Counted from the first letter of the stretch, positions 45,096 to 53,775 are shown. The stretch: 64,000 bases of DNA from Nocardioides sp. 503 (GCF_004522095.1 NZ_SPUI01000003.1:1302001-1366000); one strand, 5' to 3'. Notes: generated from the letters alone by a model not told the origin. Program-made: numbers and translations.

Positions 45096-45226
45096 CGTCA
45101 CCCTCCGTCAACGGCGTCGTCCCCTCGGGGGCGGCGCCGTTCGCCGTTCCGGGGCACCTCGAGGAGGAGCGCTCGTGGTGCGCCGCTCGCATCCTCCGCC
45201 GGACCGCGCTGGCTTCACGAGAAAGA

Positions 45227-45262
45227 AGAAGCCCCAGGTCAAGGAGCTGACCTGGGGCTTCT
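45227..45262 (-). terminator. Terminator of tRNA-Arg
   Basis: A perfect 15-bp stem (45227-45241 with 45248-45262, arm AGAAGCCCCAGGTCA) and 6-nt loop; read on the minus strand it starts 8 nt after the tRNA 3' end and is followed by TTCTTTCTC. Confidence 0.9.
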
Positions 45263-45270
45263 CGCTGCGG

Positions 45271-45343
45271 TGCGCCTGTAGGGATTCGAACCCCAAACCT
45301 TCTGATCCGTAGTCAGATGCTCTATCCGTTGAGCTACAGGCGC
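45271..45343 (-). tRNA. tRNA-Arg (ACG)
   Basis: 73 nt. Acceptor GCGCCTG/CAGGCGC; D-arm AGCTCAACGGATAGAGCA; anticodon loop CTACGGA gives ACG (read as ICG after deamination); T-arm with GGTTCGAATCC. Discriminator A followed by CCG, so CCA is not encoded. Confidence 0.97.
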
Positions 45344-45525
45344 GGGACGCTCACCGAGGCGAACGACTGCACGAGGATAGCCGACCACCCGGGGCATCTG
45401 GAAATCACCCCGAGGCGCACCACGGTGGAGAAGCGCTGAAGCCGTGTGGGACAGTGCGATGCATCCACCAGGCGGGACCACGCGCCCGCGCCGACGGCAG
45501 TTCCACGAGAGGGAGCCAGGCAGAG

Positions 45526-47367
45526 ATGGCAGATGTTGAGGCGGCCCTGGAGGCTGCCGGACTGACCAACCCCCACGTCCTCGAGTACGTCCGCCACTAC
45601 GCGGACCTCACCGGGGCCGAGCGCGTCGAGGTCGTCAGCGCCGCCGACGACGCCCGCCTGATCCAGGAGTCGCTGGACGCCGGCGAGCTCCAGCAGGCCG
45701 GCGAGGGGCGCTACTACTCGCGCAGCTACCACAAGGACACCGCCCGCTCCGAGGAGCGCACGATCGTCGCGACCAACGACGAGAAGGACAAGGGCGTCTA
45801 CAACAACTGGCGCCCCGCCTCGGAGATGAAGCCGCTCCTGCACGACCTCATGCGCGGGCAGTCGGCCGGCAAGACCATGTACGTGATCCCGTACCTGATG
45901 TCGCCCCCCGGCAACGACCTCGCGCCCTGGGCGGCCGGCGTCCAGCTTACCGACACCCGCACCGTCGTGCTGCACATGATCCGGATGTCGCGTGTGGGTC
46001 CTCACTTCCTCAATGACCTCGAGGACCCCTCGCACTTCGTGCGCGCCGTCCACGTGACCGGCGACCTGGAGAACCTCGGTCAGGGCACCCCCGACGACAA
46101 GCGCTACTTCGTGACCGTCGCCGACGAGCGCACGATCCTGCACTTCGGCTCGTCGTACGGCGGCAACGCGCTGCTGGGCAAGATCGCCCACGGTCTGCGC
46201 CAGGGCGCCTACGACGGCTGGGCGTCGAAGAAGTTCCTCGCCGAGCAGTACATGCTGATCGGGATCCACGACAAGGAGACCGGCACCGACTACCACATCT
46301 GCGGTGGCTTCCCGAGTGCCTCGGGCAAGACCAACCTCGCGATGATGCTGGCCCCGGACGTGCTCGGCGAGCGCTACCACGTCTCGTTCTACGGCGACGA
46401 CATCGCGTGGCTGTGGGTCGACGAGAGCACCGGCCGGCTCATGGGCATGAACCCCGAGTACGGCGTGTTCGGCGTCGCCAAGGACACCAACGAGAAGACC
46501 AACCCCACCGCGCTCGCGTCGCTGGACGAGGGCACCAAGACGATCTTCACGAACGTCGCCTACAACCCGCAGTCCGGCGAGGTCTGGTGGGAGGGCCGCA
46601 CCAAGCAGCCGCCGGCCGACACGAGCGGCTGGCTCGACTGGACGGGCGCGCCCATCGCGGACCGCAAGGACGAGGACGAGAGCCCCTGGGCCCACCCCAA
46701 CAGCCGGTTCACCACGACGCTGGACAACGTGCCCAACATCGCCGCCGACTACGACGCCGCGCCGGGCGTGCCGATCGACGCGATCATCTTCGGCGGCCGC
46801 ACCCGCGACCGGGAGCCGCTGATCCGGGCCATCCACGACCTGGCCGAGGGCGTCTACGACGGCCTGACGCTCGGCGCGGAGGCGACCTCGGCGGCGGAGG
46901 GCAAGGAGGGCGTGCTGCGCTACGACCCGATGTCCAACCGCCCGTTCATGGCCTACGGGGAGGGCGACTACGCCCAGCACTACCTCGACGTCGTGGGCGC
47001 GGCCACCGACCAGCCGATCTTCGCCCACGTCAACTGGTTCCAGCGCGACCCCGAGGACGGCCATTTCCTGTGGCCCGGCTACCGCGACAACCTGCGCCCG
47101 CTGCTGTGGCTGCTCCAGCTGCGCAACGGCGAGGTCACCGGCCGCCAGACCCCCGTGGGCATCATCCCGACCGAGGAGGAGCTCAACCTCGAGGGCGTGG
47201 AGATCACCCCGGAGGACCTGGCGACCATCCTGACGATCGACAAGCCCCGCTGGCAGCAGGAGATGACCCACCGCGCCGAGCACCTGGAGCTGTTCGACCG
47301 CATGCCCGAGGCGATCTGGGAGGCCCACCGCCGCGTGGCCGGCGCCCTGGAGCGCGACGAGGCCTGA
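45526..47367 (+). CDS. Divergent GTP-PEP carboxykinase paralogue lacking key active-site residues
   Basis: 613 residues, full-length GTP-PEPCK fold. Kept: the PEP/oxaloacetate Arg in TARSEERT, Tyr-Gly-Gly-Asn at 211, the P-loop Lys/Thr in FPSASGKTN, and the Asp292 metal ligand in GDDIAW. Lost, using rat PCK1 numbering: Lys244 is Ile220, His264 is Gln241 (LAEQYM), the hyper-reactive Cys288 is Ser266, and NWFR is NWFQ. The next gene has all of these. The reading frame is intact, with normal codon use and a good ribosome binding site (GAGGGAG), so it is not a pseudogene; it probably has a changed activity or a regulatory role. Its own terminator follows. Confidence 0.85.
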   Translation: MADVEAALEAAGLTNPHVLEYVRHYADLTGAERVEVVSAADDARLIQESLDAGELQQAGEGRYYSRSYHKDTARSEERTIVATNDEKDKGVYNNWRPASEMKPLLHDLMRGQSAGKTMYVIPYLMSPPGNDLAPWAAGVQLTDTRTVVLHMIRMSRVGPHFLNDLEDPSHFVRAVHVTGDLENLGQGTPDDKRYFVTVADERTILHFGSSYGGNALLGKIAHGLRQGAYDGWASKKFLAEQYMLIGIHDKETGTDYHICGGFPSASGKTNLAMMLAPDVLGERYHVSFYGDDIAWLWVDESTGRLMGMNPEYGVFGVAKDTNEKTNPTALASLDEGTKTIFTNVAYNPQSGEVWWEGRTKQPPADTSGWLDWTGAPIADRKDEDESPWAHPNSRFTTTLDNVPNIAADYDAAPGVPIDAIIFGGRTRDREPLIRAIHDLAEGVYDGLTLGAEATSAAEGKEGVLRYDPMSNRPFMAYGEGDYAQHYLDVVGAATDQPIFAHVNWFQRDPEDGHFLWPGYRDNLRPLLWLLQLRNGEVTGRQTPVGIIPTEEELNLEGVEITPEDLATILTIDKPRWQQEMTHRAEHLELFDRMPEAIWEAHRRVAGALERDEA

Positions 47368-47377
47368 CGCACCACCC

Positions 47378-47418
47378 GACGGCCCGGATCCCCTGTGACG
47401 GCAGGGGTCCGGGCCGTC
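47378..47418 (+). terminator. Terminator between the two PEPCK genes
   Basis: Arms 47378-47395 and 47402-47418 pair over 17 bp with one bulged T (arm starts GACGGCCCGGA), loop TGACGG. It separates the two paralogues into different transcripts. Confidence 0.75.
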
Positions 47419-47447
47419 GTCGTACGCATTGATCGTTCCAATATGTG

Positions 47448-47470
47448 AACCCGGCGGCCCGGGTTAGCCT
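47448..47470 (+). promoter_or_regulatory. Candidate pckG promoter with a long leader
   Basis: TAGCCT (47465-47470) looks like the -10 box; an inverted repeat AACCCGG/CCGGGTT (47448-47454 and 47459-47465) overlaps its 5' side. The ATG is at 47607, giving a leader of about 130 nt, unlike the leaderless genes nearby. No known riboswitch recognised in it. Confidence 0.35.
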
Positions 47471-47606
47471 CGCCCCACCCATCTCGTCGGGCAATGGAGC
47501 CGGACGACACAGCACACTCCACGACACCTTCGTCGACACGCTCGACGACGCGGCGCTCTCGGCCCCCGGCTGCGGCGACGTGCAAGGCGCGAGAGGGACA
47601 TCAGGC

Positions 47607-49445
47607 ATGACAGCCGACACGCACACCCCTACCCAGACCACGGCGACCGACACCGCCCCCACCACCCACCAGGGCATCCTCGACTTCGTCGCCGAGGTGG
47701 CTGCCATGACGCAGCCCGACCGCATCCACTGGTGCACCGGCTCCGACGAGGAGTGGACCGAGCTGACCGCAGCCCTCGTCTCGACCGGCACGTTCACCCA
47801 GCTCAACCCCGCGATCAAGCCCAACTCCTTCTACGCCGCCTCCGACCCGATCGACGTCGCGCGTGTCGAGGACCGCACCTACATCTGCTCGGTCGACGAG
47901 AAGGACTGCGGGCCCACCAACAACTGGATGGCGCCCGAGGAGATGAAGGGCATCATGCGCGGCCTGTACGACGGCTGCATGAAGGGCCGGACGATGTACG
48001 TCATCCCCTTCGTCATGGGCCACCTCGAGGCCGAGAGCCCGATGTTCGGCGTCGAGCTGACCGACTCCGCCTACGTCACCGCCTCGATGCGCGTCATGTC
48101 CCGCATGGGCAGCAACGTCCTGGCCCGCATGGAGGAGCTGGACGCCTCCTTCGTCCAGGCCGTCCACTCCGTCGGCCACCCGCTGGCCGAGGGCCAGGCC
48201 GACGTCCGGTGGCCGTGCAACGACACCAAGTACATCGTGCAGTTCCCCGAGGAGCGCGCGATCTGGTCCTACGGCTCCGGCTACGGCGGCAACGCGCTGC
48301 TCGGCAAGAAGTGCTACGCGCTGCGCATCGCCTCGGTGATGGCCCGCGACGAGGGCTGGCTCGCCGAGCACATGCTCATCCTCAAGCTCACGAGCCCGAC
48401 CGGCGTCAAGAAGTACATCGCCGCCGCCTTCCCGAGCGCCTGCGGCAAGACCAACCTCGCCATGCTCCAGCCCACCGTGCCGGGCTGGACCGTCGAGACC
48501 CTCGGCGACGACATCGCGTGGATGCGCATCGGTGCCGACGGCAGGCTCTGGGCGGTCAACCCCGAGTTCGGCCTGTTCGGCGTGGCTCCGGGCACCAACG
48601 AGCACACCAACCCCAATGCGATGAAGACCATCAACAAGGGCAACTCGGTCTTCACCAACGTCGCGCTCACCGAGGACGGCGACATCTGGTGGGAGGGGCT
48701 GGAGAACCCGCCGGCCAAGGCGACGTCGTGGAAGGGCGAGCCGTGGACGCCCGACAGCGACGAGCTGTCCAGCCACCCCAACAGCCGCTACTGCACCCCG
48801 ATCAAGCAGTGCGACATCCTCGCGCCCGAGTACGACGACCCCCGCGGCGTCCCGATCGACGCCATCCTCTTCGGCGGCCGACGCAAGACCACGATCCCGC
48901 TGGTCTTCGAGGCCCGCGACTGGACCCACGGCACCTTCCTGGGCGCGACGCTCTCGAGCGAGACCACCGCGGCCGCGGTCGGCCAGGTCGGCGTCGTGCG
49001 CCGCGACCCGATGGCCATGCTGCCGTTCATCGGCTACAACGCCGGCGACTACTTCAGCCACTGGATCAACGTCGGCAAGGACAACGACGCCTCCAAGCTG
49101 CCGCGGATCTTCTACGTCAACTGGTTCCGCCGCGACGACGAGGGCGGCTTCCTGTGGCCCGGCTTCGGCGAGAACAGCCGGGTCCTCAAGTGGGTCGTCG
49201 AGCGCATCGACGGCCAGGCCGCGGCGGTCGAGACCCCGATCGGCCACGTGCCGGCGCCGGGGTCGCTCGACGTCGAGGGGCTGGACATGAGCGAGGCCGC
49301 GCTCGAGCAGGCCCTCGCGGTCGACCCGGAGGAGTGGAAGGCCGAGATCCCGCAGATCCAGGAGTGGTTCGAGAAGTTCGGCGACGACCTGCCGGCCGTG
49401 CTCTGGACCGAGCTGGACGGCCTCAAGGCCCGCCTGGGCGTCTGA
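47607..49445 (+). CDS. pckG: Phosphoenolpyruvate carboxykinase (GTP)
   Basis: 612 residues. It makes PEP from oxaloacetate and GTP, the first step of gluconeogenesis. All active-site elements are present: [24 protein letters not shown] (Tyr226, Lys235), WLAEHMLIL (His255), [16 protein letters not shown] (Cys279), LGDDIAWM, and [37 protein letters not shown] precedes ATG 47607. A longer upstream reading frame has no family support. Terminator after the stop. Confidence 0.98.
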   Translation: MTADTHTPTQTTATDTAPTTHQGILDFVAEVAAMTQPDRIHWCTGSDEEWTELTAALVSTGTFTQLNPAIKPNSFYAASDPIDVARVEDRTYICSVDEKDCGPTNNWMAPEEMKGIMRGLYDGCMKGRTMYVIPFVMGHLEAESPMFGVELTDSAYVTASMRVMSRMGSNVLARMEELDASFVQAVHSVGHPLAEGQADVRWPCNDTKYIVQFPEERAIWSYGSGYGGNALLGKKCYALRIASVMARDEGWLAEHMLILKLTSPTGVKKYIAAAFPSACGKTNLAMLQPTVPGWTVETLGDDIAWMRIGADGRLWAVNPEFGLFGVAPGTNEHTNPNAMKTINKGNSVFTNVALTEDGDIWWEGLENPPAKATSWKGEPWTPDSDELSSHPNSRYCTPIKQCDILAPEYDDPRGVPIDAILFGGRRKTTIPLVFEARDWTHGTFLGATLSSETTAAAVGQVGVVRRDPMAMLPFIGYNAGDYFSHWINVGKDNDASKLPRIFYVNWFRRDDEGGFLWPGFGENSRVLKWVVERIDGQAAAVETPIGHVPAPGSLDVEGLDMSEAALEQALAVDPEEWKAEIPQIQEWFEKFGDDLPAVLWTELDGLKARLGV

Positions 49446-49467
49446 GGCGAGCAGCACACCGCGCGAC

Positions 49468-49498
49468 CGCAGGCCCCGCCCCCTCGGCGGGGCCTGCG
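49468..49498 (+). terminator. Terminator of pckG
   Basis: 13-bp perfect stem (49468-49480 with 49486-49498, arm CGCAGGCCCCGCC), 5-nt loop, followed by TGATTTG. Confidence 0.85.
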
Positions 49499-49564
49499 TG
49501 ATTTGTGGGACGATCCTGTGGCTCGGGGGAGCAGAGTCGGTGGGTGGGCCGAAAGGGGAGCACG

Positions 49565-50572
49565 GTGGCGAGCTACGGTCCCGACGAGCGCGCGGTCTTC
49601 GAGACGGCGTCCGCGAGCCTCTTCGAGGCGATCCTCGCCCAGGGCGGCATCCCGGCCGACGACGGCCGGATCGCGGCCGGCTCCGAGCAGCGGCCGGCGT
49701 TCGACCTGCTCGTCGAGCTGGGGCTCGTGCAGCACGACCAGGAGTCCGACACCTGGCTGCCGGAGGATCCCACGAGCGTCCAGTCGCGCATCGTGTCGCC
49801 GCTGAGCCAGGAGGGCGCCCAGCTCCTGGAGGAGTCCTCGCAGTGGGCCAAGGCCTTCGGCGGGCTCGCGCAGAGCTGGCGGCGCTCGCCGATGTCGTCG
49901 GCGCGCGGCCCCTTCACCCACATCCACGACGAGGCCATCGGTCCCTTCCTCACCGGGCTGGTCGCCGAGTGCGAGGACGAGGTGCTGACGGCGCAGCCCC
50001 AGACGGGCCGCGACGCCCAGTCGCTGGCCGCCGCCGCCCTGCGCGACACCCAGATGCTCGAGCGCGGCACCAAGATGCGCACGCTCTACCAGCACAGCGC
50101 CCGCCGCAGCTCCATCACGCACAAGTACGTCGCCGCCGTGACCGCCCGCGGCGCCGAGGTGCGTACCCTCGACGAGTTCTTCAACCGGATGCTGGTCTTC
50201 GACCGACGGATCGCGGTGATCCCGGGCCGTGAGGACCTGCGCGCCGCGATCGCGATCCGCGAGCCCTCGGTCGTGGCCTACCTCGTCGACATCTTCGAGC
50301 GGGCGTGGGAGCGGGCCCGGCCGTTCACCAACCGCGACGCGACCATGATGAAGGACATCGCGGCCGAGCAGCGCGCCATGACGATCCGGATGCTCATCGA
50401 GGGTCACTCCGACCCGGTCAGCGCGAAGCGGCTGGGGGTCTCGCCACGCACCTACGCCGGCTACGTGGCCGACCTCAAGGAGGAGTACGAGGCCGAGACG
50501 CGCTTCCAGCTGGGCTACACCATGGGCCAGCAGGGCGTCTCGGGCAGCGAGCCCCCCGACGGCGGCGGCTGA
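49565..50572 (+). CDS. LuxR/TrmB-like transcriptional regulator
   Basis: 335 residues. The N-terminal part (ASASLFEAILAQGGIPADDG, then FDLLVELGLVQHDQESDTWLPEDP) is a winged-helix-like segment as in TrmB-type regulators. The middle has MRTLYQHSARRSSITHKYVAAVTARGAEVRTLDEFFNRMLVFDRRIAVIPG, the phospholipase-D-like sensor fold seen in many actinobacterial LuxR-like regulators. The C-terminus (residues about 272-320, MTIRMLIEGHSDPVSAKRLGVSPRTYAGYVADLKEEY) is a LuxR-like HTH. AAAGGGGAGC precedes the GTG. It is convergent with a small secreted peptide gene. Confidence 0.82.
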   Translation: MASYGPDERAVFETASASLFEAILAQGGIPADDGRIAAGSEQRPAFDLLVELGLVQHDQESDTWLPEDPTSVQSRIVSPLSQEGAQLLEESSQWAKAFGGLAQSWRRSPMSSARGPFTHIHDEAIGPFLTGLVAECEDEVLTAQPQTGRDAQSLAAAALRDTQMLERGTKMRTLYQHSARRSSITHKYVAAVTARGAEVRTLDEFFNRMLVFDRRIAVIPGREDLRAAIAIREPSVVAYLVDIFERAWERARPFTNRDATMMKDIAAEQRAMTIRMLIEGHSDPVSAKRLGVSPRTYAGYVADLKEEYEAETRFQLGYTMGQQGVSGSEPPDGGG

Positions 50573-50616
50573 GCCGGACCCTGGCTCGCCCGGGGTGCGT
50601 CGTGGTGGAATGCAGC

Positions 50617-50655
50617 GAGGGCGGTGACTCGAGTCTGGATCGAGTCACCGCCCTC
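50617..50655. terminator. Shared bidirectional terminator
   Basis: Perfect 16-bp stem (50617-50632 with 50640-50655, arm GAGGGCGGTGACTCGA), 7-nt loop, between the regulator and the peptide gene that converge on it. Confidence 0.85.
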
Positions 50656-50765
50656 ACCTTCGTTGAGACCGGCCGGGGGGTGGCACGGGGGCCCAACAAG
50701 TGGGGGGATGGTTGGGCCCGGGTCTCAAGTTCTGGGGGTCGTGCTGGTCGTGCCGGTGGTGCGGG

Positions 50766-50900
50766 TCAGCGCGCGGTGCGGCAGTAGCCGCCGCAGCCCC
50801 AGCTGGTGTCCTTGGCCTGCGCGGGGGCGGAGACGCCGAGGAGGCCGACCGACAGGGCGGAGGCCGCGACGAGGATGCCGAGCTTGCGAGCGATGTTCAT
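50766..50900 (-). CDS. Small secreted two-cysteine peptide
   Basis: 44 codons, ATG 50900 to TGA 50766, preceded by AAGGTGGG. The product is a clean Sec signal peptide (charged IARK, hydrophobic LGILVAASALSVGLLGV, cleavage after APAQA, residue 29) followed by a 15-residue mature peptide KDTSWGCGGYCRTAR with Cys36 and Cys40 in a CX3C arrangement. The coding evidence is the ideal signal peptide, the ribosome binding site, and a terminator. Possible roles are a signalling peptide, a small disulfide-cyclised bacteriocin, or a structural peptide; none is proven. The regulator that converges on it is the obvious candidate partner. Confidence 0.72.
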   Translation of the reverse strand: MNIARKLGILVAASALSVGLLGVSAPAQAKDTSWGCGGYCRTAR

Positions 50901-51002
50901 GGGGTTCCCACCTTCATTCTCGTAGGGCCCACGGAATGGCCCTGAGAAGGAGTCTGGTCGCTCGCAGCGTCCAGGCGTGAGGGATGGGTTGGTTCATAAA
51001 TG

Positions 51003-51027
51003 TGCATTGCAGAATGCTGCAATGCAG
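51003..51027. promoter_or_regulatory. Double palindromic site upstream of the peptide gene
   Basis: TGCATTGCAG (51003-51012) and CTGCAATGCA (51017-51026) form a perfect 10-bp inverted repeat around AATG. Each half is also a palindrome (TGCA-T-TGCA; CTGCA-A-TGCAG), with centres 15 bp apart. It lies about 105-125 bp upstream of the peptide start and looks like a two-site operator. Confidence 0.6.
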
Positions 51028-51174
51028 GTCTGTGCATCGCCGGGCCCCCGAGGCGCGCGGGTGTCCCATCGCCGGGTGACCCTCCGTCGTGCGAGAGAAG
51101 GTACCCGACGAAGCGCAGGATGAGCGCCGCCACGACGGGGAAGGTTCCGGCGCGAGCCGGCCTGTCCGGTTTGG

Positions 51175-51202
51175 CCGGGACCGGGACCGGGACCGGGACC
51201 GG
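51175..51202. repeat. CCGGGA hexanucleotide microsatellite
   Basis: Four perfect copies of CCGGGA plus CCGG in non-coding DNA between the peptide promoter and the tRNA terminator. Confidence 0.9.
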
Positions 51203-51220
51203 CCAGGGCTGCACGCACGA

Positions 51221-51252
51221 CACCCGGGCCCACGTCTCCGTGGGCCCGGGTG
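51221..51252 (-). terminator. Terminator of tRNA-Ser(GCU)
   Basis: Perfect 14-bp stem (51221-51234 with 51239-51252, arm CACCCGGGCCCACG) and tetraloop TCTC, 24 nt after the tRNA on the minus strand. Confidence 0.75.
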
Positions 51253-51275
51253 CGGCCGGTGCCCGAGGCACCACA

Positions 51276-51369
51276 TGGCGGAGGCGGAGGGATTTGAACC
51301 CTCGATGGGGTTGTAGCCCCAAACCCGCTTAGCAGGCGGGCGCCATAGACCGGACTAGGCGACGCCTCC
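51276..51369 (-). tRNA. tRNA-Ser (GCU)
   Basis: 94 nt including an encoded CCA. Acceptor GGAGGCG/CGCCTCC; anticodon loop CTGCTAA gives GCU; long variable arm TTTGGGGCTACAACCCCA; T-arm with GGTTCAAATCC. Unlike the other two tRNAs in this window it carries CCA in the DNA. Confidence 0.96.
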
Positions 51370-51468
51370 TCCGCGTCCCAGGCGGACCTGGAACAGCCTG
51401 CACAGGCTACAAGGACGCCCAGCCGCAGGACGAATCACCCCTCGGGCGAGTCGTGCGGCGCGGCGGCC

Positions 51469-52263
51469 TCAGTCCCGGGGCTTGGTCATGCGCGCCAGGA
51501 GCGGGGTCGCGAGGGCGTCGGGCAGGTGGGTGCCGAGCTCGGCCTGGATCCGGTTGCTGAACGAGCCCGCGACCACGCTGGAGCGCCCGGCCATGAGCGC
51601 CTCGAAGCCGTCGTGGGCGACGGTGGCGGCATCGTCCTTGTTCTCCATCTGGCCGATCTTGGTGTCCTCCATGTCGGCGCGGGAGAAGAACTCGGTCTCG
51701 GTGGGCCCAGGCATCAGGGAGGTCACGGTCACGCCGGTGTCCTTGAGCTCCTCGCGGATGCCCTCGGCGAAGGAGTGCACGAACGCCTTCGAGGCGGCGT
51801 ACGTCGAGTGGTAGGGACCCGGGGCGACCGCCGCGATCGAGGAGGTGATGAGGATCCGACCGGCGCCGCGGGCCACCATGTCGGGCAGCAGCAGCTTGGC
51901 CAGGTGCACCGTCGAGCGGACGTTGAGGTCGACGAGGTTCAGCTCGGCCTCCAGCGACGACTCGTGGAAGGGCCCGTTGACCCCGACGCCGGCGTTGAGG
52001 GCCACCGCGTCGACCGGGCGGCCCTGGTCGCGGACGACCCGGGCGAGCTCCTCGACGCCCGCGGCCGTGGCGAGGTCGACCTGGACGGGGGTCACGGTGC
52101 GCCCGCCCCGGCCCAGCTCGGCGGCGGCCTCGTGGATGGCGGCCTCGTCGGCGGCGATGACGACGTCGAAGTCGTGCTCGACGAACTCCGCCGCGAGGGC
52201 GCGGCCGATGCCGGTGGAGGCGCCGGTGACGACGGCCAGGGGGGCGTAGGTGTCGGTGGTCAT
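51469..52263 (-). CDS. Short-chain dehydrogenase/reductase
   Basis: 264 residues, classical SDR. Cofactor loop VVTGASTGIGRALA; NAGVGVNGPF; catalytic Ser in ILITSSIAAVAPG and Tyr-x3-Lys in YHSTYAASKAFV; VTVTSLMPGPTETEFF after it. NAD(P) preference and substrate unknown. The C-terminal extension (SNRIQAELGTHLPDALATPLLARMTKP) matches actinobacterial SDRs of the DltE-like group. Confidence 0.93.
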   Translation of the reverse strand: MTTDTYAPLAVVTGASTGIGRALAAEFVEHDFDVVIAADEAAIHEAAAELGRGGRTVTPVQVDLATAAGVEELARVVRDQGRPVDAVALNAGVGVNGPFHESSLEAELNLVDLNVRSTVHLAKLLLPDMVARGAGRILITSSIAAVAPGPYHSTYAASKAFVHSFAEGIREELKDTGVTVTSLMPGPTETEFFSRADMEDTKIGQMENKDDAATVAHDGFEALMAGRSSVVAGSFSNRIQAELGTHLPDALATPLLARMTKPRD

Positions 52264-52309
52264 GGGCGGCCGGTAACCCGGGGGCGGCGTTCCATCCCCG
52301 GGCGCGGCG

Positions 52310-52960
52310 TCAGTCCGGGAACGAGCGCTTCCGGGCGGTGTCGAAGCCGTGCTCCAAGGCCCAGCGGGTCGCCTGGCTGCGCCGGTTCACACCGATCTTG
52401 GCGTAGGCGGTGCGGATGTAGGTCTTCACCGAGTTGACGCTGAGGTAGGCCGTGGCCGCGATCTCGTGGTTGCTCAGCCCCTTGGCGATCAGCGCCATCA
52501 TCTCCGCCTCGCGCGGGCTCAGCCCGAACTCGCTGCCGGGCTGCACCGGGTCGGACTCCAGCGCGTCGACGTCGGCGGCCGGCACGACCCTCTCACCGGC
52601 CTGGATCGCATCCAGCGCGTCGATGAGCTCGAGCGCGCTGAGCGACTTGGGGACGTAGCCCGAGGCGCCGTCCGCCAGCGCCCGCTCCACGGCGCGCGGG
52701 TCGGTGCTGGAGCTGAAGACCACGACGCGCGGTCCTCCGGGGCGCACCAGGTCCACGATGTCGACGCCGTCTCCGGGCACGTAGCCGAAGGTGTCCAGGA
52801 GGACCACGTCCACGTCGGAGACGACGGTCTCCTGGTTGTCGAGCTCCACCACCTCGACCCGGTCGGGGTACGGCGCGAACATCGCCGCGAGACCCAGCAC
52901 GACGAGCTCGTAGTCGTTGACGATCGCCAGGCGCAACGGCCGGGGAGCAGCAGCGGTCAC
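52310..52960 (-). CDS. NarL/FixJ-family response regulator
   Basis: 216 residues. Receiver domain with the phospho-acceptor Asp in VDVVLLDTFG and Lys in GYVPKSLSALEL; the N-terminal acidic pair is reduced (LAIVNDYELV), so phosphorylation may be atypical. LuxR HTH: FGLSPREAEMMALIAKGLSNHEIAATAYLSVNSVKTYIRTAYAKIGVNRRSQATRWAL. No kinase gene is adjacent. GTG start. It lies beside an SARP-like regulator and manganese catalase. Confidence 0.88.
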   Translation of the reverse strand: MTAAAPRPLRLAIVNDYELVVLGLAAMFAPYPDRVEVVELDNQETVVSDVDVVLLDTFGYVPGDGVDIVDLVRPGGPRVVVFSSSTDPRAVERALADGASGYVPKSLSALELIDALDAIQAGERVVPAADVDALESDPVQPGSEFGLSPREAEMMALIAKGLSNHEIAATAYLSVNSVKTYIRTAYAKIGVNRRSQATRWALEHGFDTARKRSFPD

Positions 52961-53019
52961 GGTCGGCTCGTTCCTGGGGACGGGGAGGAGGTCCGACCAT
53001 AACGCGGCCCGACCCGTCG

Positions 53020-53775
53020 TCACTCGGACGCGAGGTCGACGGGGCGCCCGAGCAGGGGAGCCACCATGGTGCGGATCGCCGGCGACGGGCGCAGGCCCAG
53101 CTCGGAGGCGAGCAGCCGGCGGTACCCGTCGTACTGGCGCAGCGCCTCGGCGTGGTTGCCCTCGGCGAGGTGGACCGCGATCACGCTGCGGTGGGCGCTC
53201 TCGCGCAACGGCTCGGACTCCACCGCGCCCAGCCCCGCGCTGAGCGCATCCGTGTAGCGAGCGCGCTGGCGCAAGGCCTCGGACGAACGTTCGAGCGCAT
53301 GGAGCCGTTTCTGACGGAAGCTCTCCTGGGCCACCTGGAGCCAGTCGTCGTGCCAGCCGGGCAGGAGGTCCCGGGTGAGCGCGGTGAGGTCGACCAGGGA
53401 GTCGGCGGGCGGCGAGTCGTGCGCACACAGCAGGCGGGCCTGCTCCTCGGCCTCCCACAGGTCGACGCGCACGTCCTCGGCGAGCCGCACCGTGGTGGCC
53501 GTGCAGGTGACGAGGGTGCGACCTCGCGGGCGCGGCAGGCGCCAGAGCACCGATCGGAGGCTGGACGCGGCGCGGGCGGGCGGCGTCTCGGGCCACAGGC
53601 GCTCGGCGAGGGCGGTGCGCTGCGTCGGCCGCCCGCGCTGCACGACCGCCAGCTTCGCCAGGAGGCGCTGGGCCGGAGCCGCGACGTGCAGCACCTCGCC
53701 GGCGAAGCTGACCTCGAAGTCCTCGAGCAGGCCCAGGCGCACGTAGGGGTGTTCCACCGCTTCCACCGCTTCCAC
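53020..53775 (-). CDS. SARP/AfsR-like regulator with bacterial transcriptional activator domain
   Basis: 251 residues. N-terminal OmpR-like winged helix (VRLGLLEDFEVSFAGEVLHVAAPAQRLLAKLAVVQRGRPTQRTALAERLWPE), then a BTAD helical domain (DLLPGWHDDWLQVAQESFRQKRLHALERSSEALRQR, HAEALRQYDGYRRLLASELGLRPSPAIRTMV). Such proteins activate nearby genes by binding direct repeats. The start is ambiguous: three tandem GTG codons in a 9-bp repeat (53752-53778) are all in frame. Confidence 0.85.
   Translation of the reverse strand: MEAVEAVEHPYVRLGLLEDFEVSFAGEVLHVAAPAQRLLAKLAVVQRGRPTQRTALAERLWPETPPARAASSLRSVLWRLPRPRGRTLVTCTATTVRLAEDVRVDLWEAEEQARLLCAHDSPPADSLVDLTALTRDLLPGWHDDWLQVAQESFRQKRLHALERSSEALRQRARYTDALSAGLGAVESEPLRESAHRSVIAVHLAEGNHAEALRQYDGYRRLLASELGLRPSPAIRTMVAPLLGRPVDLASE

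Larger units (their letters stand above)
50901..51275. other. 375-bp non-coding region between peptide gene and tRNA-Ser
   Basis: No credible gene. It holds the leader and promoter region of the peptide gene, the double palindrome at 51003-51027, a CCGGGA microsatellite at 51175-51202 and the tRNA terminator at 51221-51252. Short frames here lack family resemblance or ribosome binding sites. Confidence 0.7.

Noticed and set aside
40011..45101. A 1696-codon open frame antisense to the GH3 gene
   Set aside because: High G+C leaves antisense frames open. The product is a Gly/Arg/Val-rich sequence without domains, while the plus frame encodes clear GH3 and accessory modules.
45526..49445. A simple recent tandem duplication of pckG
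   Set aside because: The two proteins differ along most of their length, have different active sites and separate terminators, so the duplication is old or the first copy came from elsewhere.
51175..51202. CRISPR-like spacing of repeats
   Set aside because: The units are 6 bp and contiguous with no spacers; nothing elsewhere in the window looks like a CRISPR array or cas gene.
50923..51332. Several 70-140 codon frames between the peptide gene and tRNA-Ser
   Set aside because: They cross the microsatellite, the terminator and the tRNA and have no family features.
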